This document shows positions 1-5,337 of a DNA stretch of 6,334 nucleotides, one piece after another. This stretch comes from Tannerella sp. (GTDB taxonomy: Bacteria > Bacteroidota > Bacteroidia > Bacteroidales > Tannerellaceae): positions 1 to 6,334 of the forward strand of contig JAISTJ010000006.1 in assembly GCA_031272655.1 (NCBI GenBank). The letters are read 5' to 3'. Each line of letters begins with the position of its first letter. The first letter of the stretch is position 1. The notes beneath the pieces are model-generated. The model saw only the letters and a program-made list of their open reading frames with translations, was not told where the DNA came from and made no database searches. The position numbers were made by a program, and so were the translations under genes.

Positions 1-282
1 GCTTTCGAGATACTCACCGAGCGCATGAACAAAGCAGCACAGGCGCAGCAGGAAGCGGCGCAAGCCAAAGCAGAGGCAAAACAGCAGCAAGAGCAGCAGA
101 AACTCGCTATTCAGCAGCAGAAAGAGGAAGAGCGCCAAGCCCGCCTCAAACAGAAAGAGAAAGACAACAGCATAGTAGGCAGCATGACGAAGATGCTCTC
201 CACACGCGCTAAACGCGAGGCTGTAAACCTCTTATTCAAGGCAGGCAGAGGCGTTTTGGGGTCGTTGCTGAAAGGAAAATAA
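1..282 (+). CDS. C-terminal fragment of a probable HerA-like/DUF853 ATPase (5' end outside window)
   Basis: The reading frame is open from the first base (AFEILTER, then MNKAAQ), so the ATG at 25 is most likely internal and this is the last 93 codons of a longer gene. Visible are an Ala/Gln/Lys/Glu-rich stretch (about residues 9-60) with coiled-coil character, then a more hydrophobic tail ending GVLGSLLKGK. Bacterial HerA-like C-terminal domain proteins (DUF853, E. coli YjgR type) end in the same way: a charged helical linker followed by a short tail with a GxLGSLL-like ending. The family is a predicted P-loop NTPase related to DNA-translocating HerA. The nucleotide-binding motifs would lie upstream of this window, so the assignment rests on the tail alone. 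No convincing terminator hairpin follows; the T-run after the stop is part of the next promoter region. Any long coiled-coil protein is the main alternative. Confidence 0.6.
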   Translation, partial: AFEILTERMNKAAQAQQEAAQAKAEAKQQQEQQKLAIQQQKEEERQARLKQKEKDNSIVGSMTKMLSTRAKREAVNLLFKAGRGVLGSLLKGK

Positions 283-302
283 TAATTTTTTTGCGAAAAA
301 AA

Positions 303-333
303 CTTGCAGATTAAAAAATTATTACTACCTTTG
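303..333 (+). promoter_or_regulatory. Bacteroidota-type promoter for rpsF-rpsR-rplI
   Basis: The -7 element TACCTTTG (326-333) matches the Bacteroidota consensus TAnnTTTG at every fixed position. A CTTG -33 element (303-306, 3 of 4 against TTTG) lies 19 bp upstream, within the usual 19-21 bp spacing. Transcription should begin near 338-340, giving an A-rich leader of about 30 nt before the rpsF ATG. That leader has no room for a structured S6:S18-binding element. An AT-rich tract with TTTTTTGCGAAAAA (287-300) lies just upstream and may act like an UP element. Confidence 0.8.
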
Positions 334-368
334 CGCCCTCAAATTTAAAAAATACAGTAAAAAAGATT

Positions 369-818
369 ATGAACAATTACGAAACCGTTTTCATTTTGAC
401 TCCCGTTTTGTCTGATGCACAGATGAAGGAAGCGGTAGAAAGAATCAAAGATTTGCTACTGTCTCAAAAAGCTGAGATAGTGAATGAAGAGAACTGGGGA
501 TTGCGCAAACTTGCATATCCCATCAACAAGAAGACGACCGGTTTTTATCAGCTCATTGAGTTCAAAGCCGAGCCGAATGTTATTGAAGTGCTTGAAACAC
601 AGTACCGTCGTGATGAGCGCGTGATACGATTCCTTACTTTCCGTTTGGATAAGTTTGCCGCCGAGTACGCCGAAAAGAGGAGAAGCCTCAAGACGACAGG
701 CGTTAAACCCGAACCGGTCGTTAAGGAGACTGTTAAAAAGAAGAAACATCACGGTCCGCTTATAGACGATGATATTGATTTAGAGATTGATACGGAACCA
801 ATTAACACGGAGGAATAA
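369..818 (+). CDS. rpsF: Small-subunit ribosomal protein bS6 with a long C-terminal tail
   Basis: bS6 sits on the 30S platform, where it pairs with bS18 and binds 16S rRNA. The core is clear: [10 protein letters not shown] at residues 3-12, [12 protein letters not shown] at 41-52 and [13 protein letters not shown] at 80-92. The core ends near residue 106-110; the Bacteroides proteins I recall are about 114 residues. This one has 149, with an added tail made of a basic patch (KKKKHH, 123-128) followed by an acidic end (DDD at 133-135, then further Asp/Glu to E149). It is the first gene of rpsF-rpsR-rplI, transcribed from the promoter at 303-333. No Shine-Dalgarno precedes the ATG, only A-rich sequence, as is usual for Bacteroidota. 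The last codons (Thr-Glu-Glu) encode the SD of rpsR. Identity is secure; the role of the tail is unknown. Confidence 0.97.
   Translation: MNNYETVFILTPVLSDAQMKEAVERIKDLLLSQKAEIVNEENWGLRKLAYPINKKTTGFYQLIEFKAEPNVIEVLETQYRRDERVIRFLTFRLDKFAAEYAEKRRSLKTTGVKPEPVVKETVKKKKHHGPLIDDDIDLEIDTEPINTEE
809..813 (+). promoter_or_regulatory. Strong Shine-Dalgarno of rpsR, embedded in the rpsF 3' end
   Basis: GGAGG, complementary to the 16S anti-SD core CCUCC, lies 8 nt before the rpsR ATG. It is formed by the last three sense codons of rpsF (ACG GAG GAA). SD sequences are rare in Bacteroidota, but strong ones ahead of the bS18 and bS21 genes are a reported exception in several classes of the phylum. Confidence 0.8.
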
Positions 819-821
819 ATC

Positions 822-1103
822 ATGGCAATAGTAAATTCACAAGCAAATTCGGAGATCAGGTATCTTACTCCCATGTCGGTTGATATGAAGAAAAAGAAGT
901 ATTGCCGTTTCAAGAAAAGCGGCATCAAATATATTGACTACAAAGATCCGGAGTTTTTGAAGAAATTTTTAAACGAGCAGGGCAAACTTCTGCCGCGCCG
1001 CATCACAGGCACTTCACTGAAGTTCCAACGCCGTGTGGCTCAAGCAGTTAAACGCGCACGCCATTTAGCTTTGCTGCCGTATGTAACCGATTTAATGAAA
1101 TAA
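822..1103 (+). CDS. rpsR: Small-subunit ribosomal protein bS18
   Basis: bS18 binds the 30S platform as a heterodimer with bS6. The 93-residue protein shows the family core: [20 protein letters not shown] (residues 23-42), then [18 protein letters not shown] (54-71) and the terminal [11 protein letters not shown] segment (77-87). The single Cys28 lies where many zinc-free S18 proteins also keep one Cys. It starts 3 nt after the rpsF stop, so the two are almost certainly translationally linked. The start is fixed by the GGAGG sequence 8 nt upstream. In the Flavobacterium johnsoniae ribosome, bS18 together with bS6 and bS21 buries the 16S anti-SD, so an SD on its own gene suggests self-control of translation; that last step is inference. 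Confidence 0.97.
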   Translation: MAIVNSQANSEIRYLTPMSVDMKKKKYCRFKKSGIKYIDYKDPEFLKKFLNEQGKLLPRRITGTSLKFQRRVAQAVKRARHLALLPYVTDLMK

Positions 1104-1112
1104 TTTAAAAAG

Positions 1113-1117
1113 AGGAG
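1113..1117 (+). promoter_or_regulatory. Shine-Dalgarno of rplI
   Basis: AGGAG within a purine run (1111-1120) lies 9 nt before the rplI ATG in the 23-nt gap after rpsR. It is a 5-nt match to the anti-SD complement AAGGAGG, and it is the second SD in this operon. Confidence 0.65.
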
Positions 1118-1126
1118 AGACAGAAT

Positions 1127-1573
1127 ATGGAAATTATTTTGAAAGAAGATGTAGCCGGTCTTGGCTACAAAGACGATATTGTAAACGTTAAGGGCGGCTA
1201 TGGACGCAACTTTCTAATCCCTCAGGGTAAGGCAGTTATAGCATCGGAATCAGCAAAGAAAGTGTTGGCTGAAAATATGAAGCAGCGCGCTCACAAACTT
1301 GAGAAAATCAAGAAAGACGCAGAGGCAATAGCGGCGAAATTGGAAGGTATAACCCTGACAATCAGCGCCAAGACAAGTTCTACAGGCACTATTTTCGGCT
1401 CGGTAACAAATATCCAGATAGCAGAAGAGCTGGCTAAGAAAGGCTTTGATATTGACCGCAAGATCATTCATCTCAAAGAGCCTGTCAAGGAAATAGGCTC
1501 TTACAAAGCCCGTGTGGGACTTCATAAGGAGGTTTCTGTGGAAATACCATTTGAGGTCGTATCGGAAGAATAA
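1127..1573 (+). CDS. rplI: Large-subunit ribosomal protein bL9
   Basis: bL9 binds 23S rRNA near the base of the L1 stalk and helps maintain reading frame. The 148-residue length is normal. The N-terminal RNA-binding domain is clear, with [19 protein letters not shown] followed by the family signature [14 protein letters not shown] (residues 23-36). A charged connecting helix (about 45-75, rich in Lys, Glu and Ala) leads to the C-terminal domain, including TGTIFGSVT (about residues 87-95). It is the last gene of the ribosomal operon: an SD precedes it and a strong intrinsic terminator follows 29 nt after its stop. Nothing is missing or unusual in the protein. Confidence 0.97.
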   Translation: MEIILKEDVAGLGYKDDIVNVKGGYGRNFLIPQGKAVIASESAKKVLAENMKQRAHKLEKIKKDAEAIAAKLEGITLTISAKTSSTGTIFGSVTNIQIAEELAKKGFDIDRKIIHLKEPVKEIGSYKARVGLHKEVSVEIPFEVVSEE

Positions 1574-1602
1574 AACAAGGGGGGCTTTTTTGAAACAAAT
1601 GG

Positions 1603-1640
1603 TAAAGGCTTCACTTATACGGGTGAAGCCTTTATTTTAA
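1603..1640 (+). terminator. Intrinsic terminator of the rpsF-rpsR-rplI operon
   Basis: A perfect 12-bp stem pairs TAAAGGCTTCAC (1603-1614) with GTGAAGCCTTTA (1623-1634) around an 8-nt loop. It is followed by a T-rich tail (TTTATTTTAAAATTT). This is a classical rho-independent hairpin, placed 29 nt after the rplI stop. The stem ends only 11 nt before the next start codon, so the tail merges with the leader of the following gene. Confidence 0.9.
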
Positions 1641-1645
1641 AATTT

Positions 1646-2326
1646 ATGATTATGTCAACATATTGGATAATTTTCGGGGGAATAGCCCTTTTGAGCTGGC
1701 TTGTTTCGTCCAATCTGCAGAGTAAATTCAAGAAATACTCGCAGGTTCCGCTTGGGCTGAGCGGCAGGGAAGTAGCCGAAAAGATGCTTCAGGACAATGG
1801 AATCTATGATGTGCAGGTTATATCAACGACCGGACACCTGACCGACCACTACAATCCCGCTACAAAGACCGTCAATCTGAGCGAATCGGTTTACAGTCAG
1901 CGTAATATAGCTGCTGCGGCGGTTGCTGCGCACGAGTGCGGCCATGCCGTGCAACATGCCCGCGCATACGCGCCGCTAAAGATGCGGTCGGCGCTCGTGC
2001 CGGTCGTCAACTTCTCGTCCAATATTGTGCAGTGGATACTGCTCGGCGGGATGCTGCTGCTGAACGTCTTTCCGCAGCTGTTGCTCGCCGGTATCGTGCT
2101 TTTTGCGCTTACTACGCTTTTTAGCTTCATCACACTGCCGGTGGAAATCAACGCCAGCCAGAGAGCCGTCAAGTGGCTTAGTAATGCGGGAATAACTAAT
2201 TATCAGACATATAGCATGGCGGTGGGCGCCCTTCGTTCTGCGGCTTACACTTATGTCGTTGCCGCGCTCGGCTCGCTTGCCACTTTGCTCTATTATGTTT
2301 GGATTTTTATGGGCAGAAGAAGGTAG
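1646..2326 (+). CDS. Membrane zinc metallopeptidase, YugP family (Zn_peptidase_2)
   Basis: Predicted neutral zinc metallopeptidase of the inner membrane; its physiological substrates are not established. The zinc motif HECGH is at residues 96-100, with H96 and H100 as ligands and E97 as the general base. The downstream LPVEINAS segment (164-171) matches the conserved family element, and E167 is the plausible third ligand. Hydrophobic segments at about 5-22, 127-142, 145-165 and 202-222 suggest an N-terminal anchor and three further membrane helices. The catalytic region lies between the first and second. The 226-residue length is normal for the family. ATG at 1646 (MIMSTYW) is used; ATG at 1652 (MSTYW) is equally possible. 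No SD and no TAnnTTTG promoter is visible between the upstream terminator and the start, so expression may depend on read-through or an unrecognised promoter. Confidence 0.9.
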   Translation: MIMSTYWIIFGGIALLSWLVSSNLQSKFKKYSQVPLGLSGREVAEKMLQDNGIYDVQVISTTGHLTDHYNPATKTVNLSESVYSQRNIAAAAVAAHECGHAVQHARAYAPLKMRSALVPVVNFSSNIVQWILLGGMLLLNVFPQLLLAGIVLFALTTLFSFITLPVEINASQRAVKWLSNAGITNYQTYSMAVGALRSAAYTYVVAALGSLATLLYYVWIFMGRRR

Positions 2327-2330
2327 TTTT

Positions 2331-2422
2331 GAATTAAGAATTAAGAATTAAGAGTTAAGAATTAAGAATTAAGAGTTGGATTGCTTCACTTTGTCGCAAT
2401 GATGTGAAGAGTTAAGAATTGA
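2331..2422 (+). repeat. Heptamer tandem repeat (GAATTAA family) with a small palindromic insert
   Basis: Seven back-to-back heptamers run from 2331 to 2379: GAATTAA at 2331, 2338, 2345, 2359 and 2366, GAGTTAA at 2352, and GAGTTGG at 2373. From 2338 they form two copies of a 21-bp unit whose third heptamer carries the A-to-G change. A non-repeat insert (2380-2408) follows, then two more units, GAGTTAA (2409) and GAATTGA (2416). The array fills nearly the whole gap between the metallopeptidase and hisS, ending 3 bp before the hisS ATG. Confidence 0.85.
2380..2409 (+). repeat. Small palindromic insert inside the heptamer array
   Basis: Two overlapping inverted repeats are present: ATTGC (2380-2384) with GCAAT (2396-2400), and CTTCAC (2384-2389) with GTGAAG (2404-2409). 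They share bases and cannot both form at once. The sequence resembles the short GATTGCTTC...CGCAATGA interspersed elements I recall from intergenic regions of Bacteroidales genomes. It could fold in RNA, but no T-tract follows, so it is not a convincing terminator. Confidence 0.5.
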
Positions 2423-2425
2423 TTG

Positions 2426-3781
2426 ATGAAACCAAGTATTCCTAAAGGAACTCGCGATTTTTCGCCGTCGGAGATGGCGAAACGCAATTATATCTTCCTG
2501 ACTATCAGCGAAGTATTCCGTCTTTACGGCTATCAACAGATAGAGACGCCGGCGATGGAAAACCTTTCGACATTGATGGGAAAGTACGGCGAGGAAGGCG
2601 ACAAGCTGCTGTTTAAGATACTCAACTCCGGCGACTGTTTAGCCGGTTTCAGTGATGATGAGCTGCTTGAGAAAAATTCTGCGCGTTTTGCCGCCAAAGC
2701 TTGCGAGAAGGGTTTGCGGTACGACCTGACGGTGCCATTCGCGCGGTTTGTCGTACAGCACCGCAACGAGCTGGCATTCCCGTTCAAAAGGTATCAGATA
2801 CAGCCCGTTTGGCGTGCCGACCGTCCGCAGAAAGGGCGTTACAGGGAGTTTTACCAGTGCGACGCCGACGTCATCGGTTCCGATTCGCTGCTTAATGAGG
2901 TGGAGCTTGTCCAGATTATAGATGAAGTGTTCCGCCGCCTCGGCATCAGGGTGTGCATCAAAATCAACAACCGCAAAATACTGTCCGGCATCGCGGAGAT
3001 TGTAGGCGAGGCGGACAGGATTGTGGATATCACCGTAGCTATTGACAAGTTGGATAAGATTGGTATTGAGAATGTTAACGCCGAACTTATTGCTGCGGGC
3101 GTTTCGGAAGAAGCCGTAACGCGCCTGCAACCGATTATCGCCCTCAAAGGAAGCAACAGGGAAAAACTCGCTTCGCTGCGGCAGACTTTGCAGTCGTCGG
3201 AAACGGGACTGAAAGGGATTGAGGAGACGGAATATATTTTGTCGTTTTTAGACCGTTTGCCGCTTGTAGCTGATATTGAGACAGATATAACGCTTGCGCG
3301 TGGCCTTAACTACTATACCGGCGCGATTTTTGAGGTTAAGGCGCTTGATGTGGAGATTGGAAGCATCACCGGCGGCGGCAGGTATGACAACCTGACAGGC
3401 GTTTTCGGCATGGACGGCATATCGGGCGTCGGCATCTCGTTCGGTGCAGACCGTATCTTCGACGTACTCAATCAGTTAGACCTTTATCCGGCCGATTCGC
3501 TTAAGACAACAAAACTGCTTTTCGTCAATTTCGGCGACCGTGAAATGAACTTTATCATGCCTTTGATAGCAAAACTACGCTCTTCCGGCGTCAGCGCGGA
3601 GATCTATCCCGAATCTTCAAAAATGAAGAAACAGTTTGCCTACGCCGACACGAAGCAAATACCGTTTGTAGCCATCGCAGGCGAAACGGAAATAGCGGCT
3701 AACTCCGTAACTATCAAGAACATGCGGACAGGAGAGCAGCAGACTGTCCCGGCAGACAACCTTGCCGCTTTTGTCCATTAA
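2426..3781 (+). CDS. hisS: Histidine--tRNA ligase (HisRS, class II)
   Basis: Charges tRNA-His with histidine using ATP, in the cytoplasm. Class II and HisRS-specific motifs are present in order: KGTRDFSP near the start (7-14), [10 protein letters not shown] (98-107), the motif 2 region [15 protein letters not shown]...REFYQCD (120-146), the histidine-binding motif [10 protein letters not shown] (290-299), GGGRYDNL (316-323) and motif 3 [10 protein letters not shown] (334-343). The anticodon-binding domain follows from about residue 360 to 451. The length of 451 residues and the sequence agree with the Bacteroidales form. ATG at 2426 ([12 protein letters not shown]) is preferred over the in-frame TTG immediately before it. 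No SD is visible, and the heptamer array reaches to 3 bp from the start, so the promoter is not obvious. The stop is 2 bp from the stop of the convergent gene. Confidence 0.97.
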   Translation: MKPSIPKGTRDFSPSEMAKRNYIFLTISEVFRLYGYQQIETPAMENLSTLMGKYGEEGDKLLFKILNSGDCLAGFSDDELLEKNSARFAAKACEKGLRYDLTVPFARFVVQHRNELAFPFKRYQIQPVWRADRPQKGRYREFYQCDADVIGSDSLLNEVELVQIIDEVFRRLGIRVCIKINNRKILSGIAEIVGEADRIVDITVAIDKLDKIGIENVNAELIAAGVSEEAVTRLQPIIALKGSNREKLASLRQTLQSSETGLKGIEETEYILSFLDRLPLVADIETDITLARGLNYYTGAIFEVKALDVEIGSITGGGRYDNLTGVFGMDGISGVGISFGADRIFDVLNQLDLYPADSLKTTKLLFVNFGDREMNFIMPLIAKLRSSGVSAEIYPESSKMKKQFAYADTKQIPFVAIAGETEIAANSVTIKNMRTGEQQTVPADNLAAFVH

Positions 3782-3783
3782 TC

Positions 3784-5205
3784 TTATATTTTTTTCACCG
3801 GAATATTCAGCAGGAATGCGAGTTTGGCGATCTTGTCGGCTATATGGCCGATGCCAACAGCGGTGTGATGCGACGGTCCGGCTTTGCTCCACTCGTCTAT
3901 GAAACGGCGGGCGCCGCACGGGAAACGGTAGCGGCTGTTAGTGTTGCCTATCTCAAGCACCGGGCCTTCAACAGATTGACCTTCAGCTGTTAACAGGAAC
4001 ACCCCGTCGTTGTTTTCGCATACAGAGAGCAATGTAACGTCGCCATGACGGACAGTCATCTGGATAGAAAGCCCTTTCCCCGGCTTGCCGTGATAAACGG
4101 GCAGCGGCACAAGTCCGACTCTCCCTTGGGCGATAGCAAAATGAGCAGGCCCGTCGTGTCCGAGCAGGACTACATCATCATTGAAATCCATAGCGTAAAA
4201 CTCTGAAAATGAGCCTCCTGCGCCAAAAGCAGACATTATTTTCATTGCTTGGGCGTTCTTTACTTCGCACTCGCCGGCTACAGGTATCTCATTGCCTGTC
4301 AGCAGAGTATTACCGGCAATGATAGAAGTAACGATGTTTTCATAATCGTTGCCGTCCACGCCTTCATAATAGTAAGCCATAGAGCCGAGCCGGTGGGCTG
4401 TTACAAGTTTGTCGAGCGCCACAGACGTGCGTGCTGCGCGTTCAAGTTCATATACCTCACATTCGGGCGCCACGTCAAAACGCTGCTTGAACTCGGCTAT
4501 CTTGCCGTCAACCTCAGCCTGCGTTGCTTCGTCGCGATATTTCTTCAGCTCGCACATTTCAAGCAGCTCAAGATGAGTGCCAAATACGGCGGCCTGACGG
4601 GTTATATCAGTGTAAACATCAAGCATTCCGCAGTAGTAATGCCCCAAGATACCTAACCGGTTGTTGCGCATTACAAATTTCACGTAAGCGGCATCAAGCC
4701 AGCCGCCGATTTCTTTCCACGCATAATCGTCTTTAAGATAGCCTGTTACGAACTCGTAACGGAGATTGCTGCGGTTGAACACGTTGGCAATCTCCGGTAC
4801 AGAGCAAGCCTGACAGTGAGCTAACCAGTAACCCGTCATGCGCCCTTTGTCGCCAAGATTATTGATGTAATCGTAGTCAATAGCCGGCACAGGCTGTAGG
4901 TTAAGCACTATCAAAGGGCACTTAAGTTGTTGAGCCACAGGCAGTATGGTTGACGAAAGGCAGTAAGTGGCGACATAGAGAAAGACTATCTCCACTTCGC
5001 CCTGCGCAAAAACAGACGCCGCCTGAGCAGCCTTGTCGGGGTTATCAACCATCCCCGCGTCAATGATTTCCACATCGCGTAAAGAACTTATGTTCTTCTT
5101 AATAAGGCTTTTGTATTCCATCAAAGAATCAAGAAGCCCGTCAAATTGCCCCCAGTACGTATCAAGTCCGGTGGCAAACAGTCCTATTTTCAATTTATTA
5201 CTCAT
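3784..5205 (-). CDS. L-arabinose/L-fucose isomerase-fold protein, probable metal-dependent sugar isomerase
   Basis: Probable cytoplasmic aldose-ketose isomerase of the AraA/FucI superfamily, 473 residues. Residues that line up with the Mn-binding and catalytic set of E. coli AraA (E306, E333, H350, H450) are visible: E312 in GECEV, E335 in SFSEFY, H350 in LLGHDGPAH, and H446/H447 in GPSHH. The N-terminus (KIGLFATGLDTYWGQF) and the section with VVLLG are also typical of the fold. Sequence similarity to true AraA looks distant, so the sugar cannot be named. ATG at 5205 is preferred over the one at 5229, because the latter overlaps the likely -7 element and would be excluded from the mRNA. It is divergent from the TIM-barrel isomerase at 5338, which suggests a shared sugar pathway. 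An inactive homologue is unlikely given the intact ligands. Confidence 0.8.
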   Translation of the reverse strand: MSNKLKIGLFATGLDTYWGQFDGLLDSLMEYKSLIKKNISSLRDVEIIDAGMVDNPDKAAQAASVFAQGEVEIVFLYVATYCLSSTILPVAQQLKCPLIVLNLQPVPAIDYDYINNLGDKGRMTGYWLAHCQACSVPEIANVFNRSNLRYEFVTGYLKDDYAWKEIGGWLDAAYVKFVMRNNRLGILGHYYCGMLDVYTDITRQAAVFGTHLELLEMCELKKYRDEATQAEVDGKIAEFKQRFDVAPECEVYELERAARTSVALDKLVTAHRLGSMAYYYEGVDGNDYENIVTSIIAGNTLLTGNEIPVAGECEVKNAQAMKIMSAFGAGGSFSEFYAMDFNDDVVLLGHDGPAHFAIAQGRVGLVPLPVYHGKPGKGLSIQMTVRHGDVTLLSVCENNDGVFLLTAEGQSVEGPVLEIGNTNSRYRFPCGARRFIDEWSKAGPSHHTAVGIGHIADKIAKLAFLLNIPVKKI

Positions 5206-5228
5206 GGGTAGTATAATTTTTTCGGGCA

Positions 5229-5260
5229 TAAAAGTACATCTTTTTTGCGAAAAATTTAAA
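5229..5260 (-). promoter_or_regulatory. Probable promoter of the AraA-like gene
   Basis: Read on the minus strand, TACTTTTA (5236-5229) matches TAnnTTTG at all but the last position. TTTA (5260-5257) lies 20 bp upstream as a 3-of-4 match to TTTG. Transcription would begin near 5222-5225, after the upstream ATG at 5229 and before the ATG at 5205, which supports the shorter start. The surroundings are AT-rich, so chance matches are possible. Confidence 0.45.
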
Positions 5261-5292
5261 AAAAACTTCCGAAAATTTACTTTTTTCCGAAA
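5245..5292. repeat. Three direct copies of TT(G/C)CGAAA between divergent promoters
   Basis: TTGCGAAA (5245-5252), TTCCGAAA (5267-5274) and TTCCGAAA (5285-5292) are in the same orientation, 22 and 18 bp apart start to start. The first lies between the -33 and -7 elements of the minus-strand promoter. The third lies between those of the plus-strand promoter, and the second lies between the two promoters. This layout would suit a shared operator. Against it, TTGCGAAA also occurs upstream of rpsF (291-298), and the region is AT-rich. Confidence 0.35.
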
Positions 5293-5307
5293 TAATTAGT
5301 ATTTTTG
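5276..5307 (+). promoter_or_regulatory. Bacteroidota-type promoter of the TIM-barrel isomerase gene
   Basis: TATTTTTG (5300-5307) matches TAnnTTTG at every fixed position. TTTA (5276-5279) 20 bp upstream matches TTTG at three of four bases. Transcription should start near 5312-5314, leaving a leader of roughly 25 nt before the ATG at 5338. It is arranged back to back with the minus-strand promoter at 5229-5260. Confidence 0.7.
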
Positions 5308-5337
5308 CGCACATAAACATTAGTAATTTTATTTACC

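Noticed and set aside
369..371. S6:S18-binding leader RNA ahead of rpsF
   Set aside because: The predicted leader is only about 30 nt of A-rich sequence with no hairpin and no CCG-containing bulge, so the known autoregulatory leader is not present here.
1579..1592. G6-C-T6 tract after rplI as a phase-variable slippage site
   Set aside because: It is outside any coding region, between a stop codon and a terminator, and the runs are only six bases long.
2386..2393. TCACTTTG as a -7 element for hisS
   Set aside because: It misses the conserved A of TAnnTTTG, lies inside the repeat insert, and has no TTTG-like -33 element at 19-21 bp.
2423..2425. TTG as the hisS start codon
   Set aside because: The ATG immediately after it gives the family-typical [12 protein letters not shown] start; TTG would add one residue with no supporting signal.
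2639..3130. 163-codon minus-strand open frame inside hisS
   Set aside because: It lies entirely over conserved HisRS motifs in the opposite strand; a coding shadow.
3750..3773. Intrinsic terminator at the end of hisS
   Set aside because: The stem has only 5 bp with an 8-nt loop and is followed by just four T residues; too weak to call.
4249..4656. 135-codon plus-strand open frame antisense to the AraA-like gene
   Set aside because: It mirrors a well-supported minus-strand gene, has no recognisable motif or promoter, and shows no protein-like domain pattern.
5227..5229. Upstream ATG (481-residue form) of the AraA-like gene
   Set aside because: It overlaps the likely -7 element, so it would not be in the transcript, and the added residues (MPEKIILP) lie outside the conserved start KIGLFATG.
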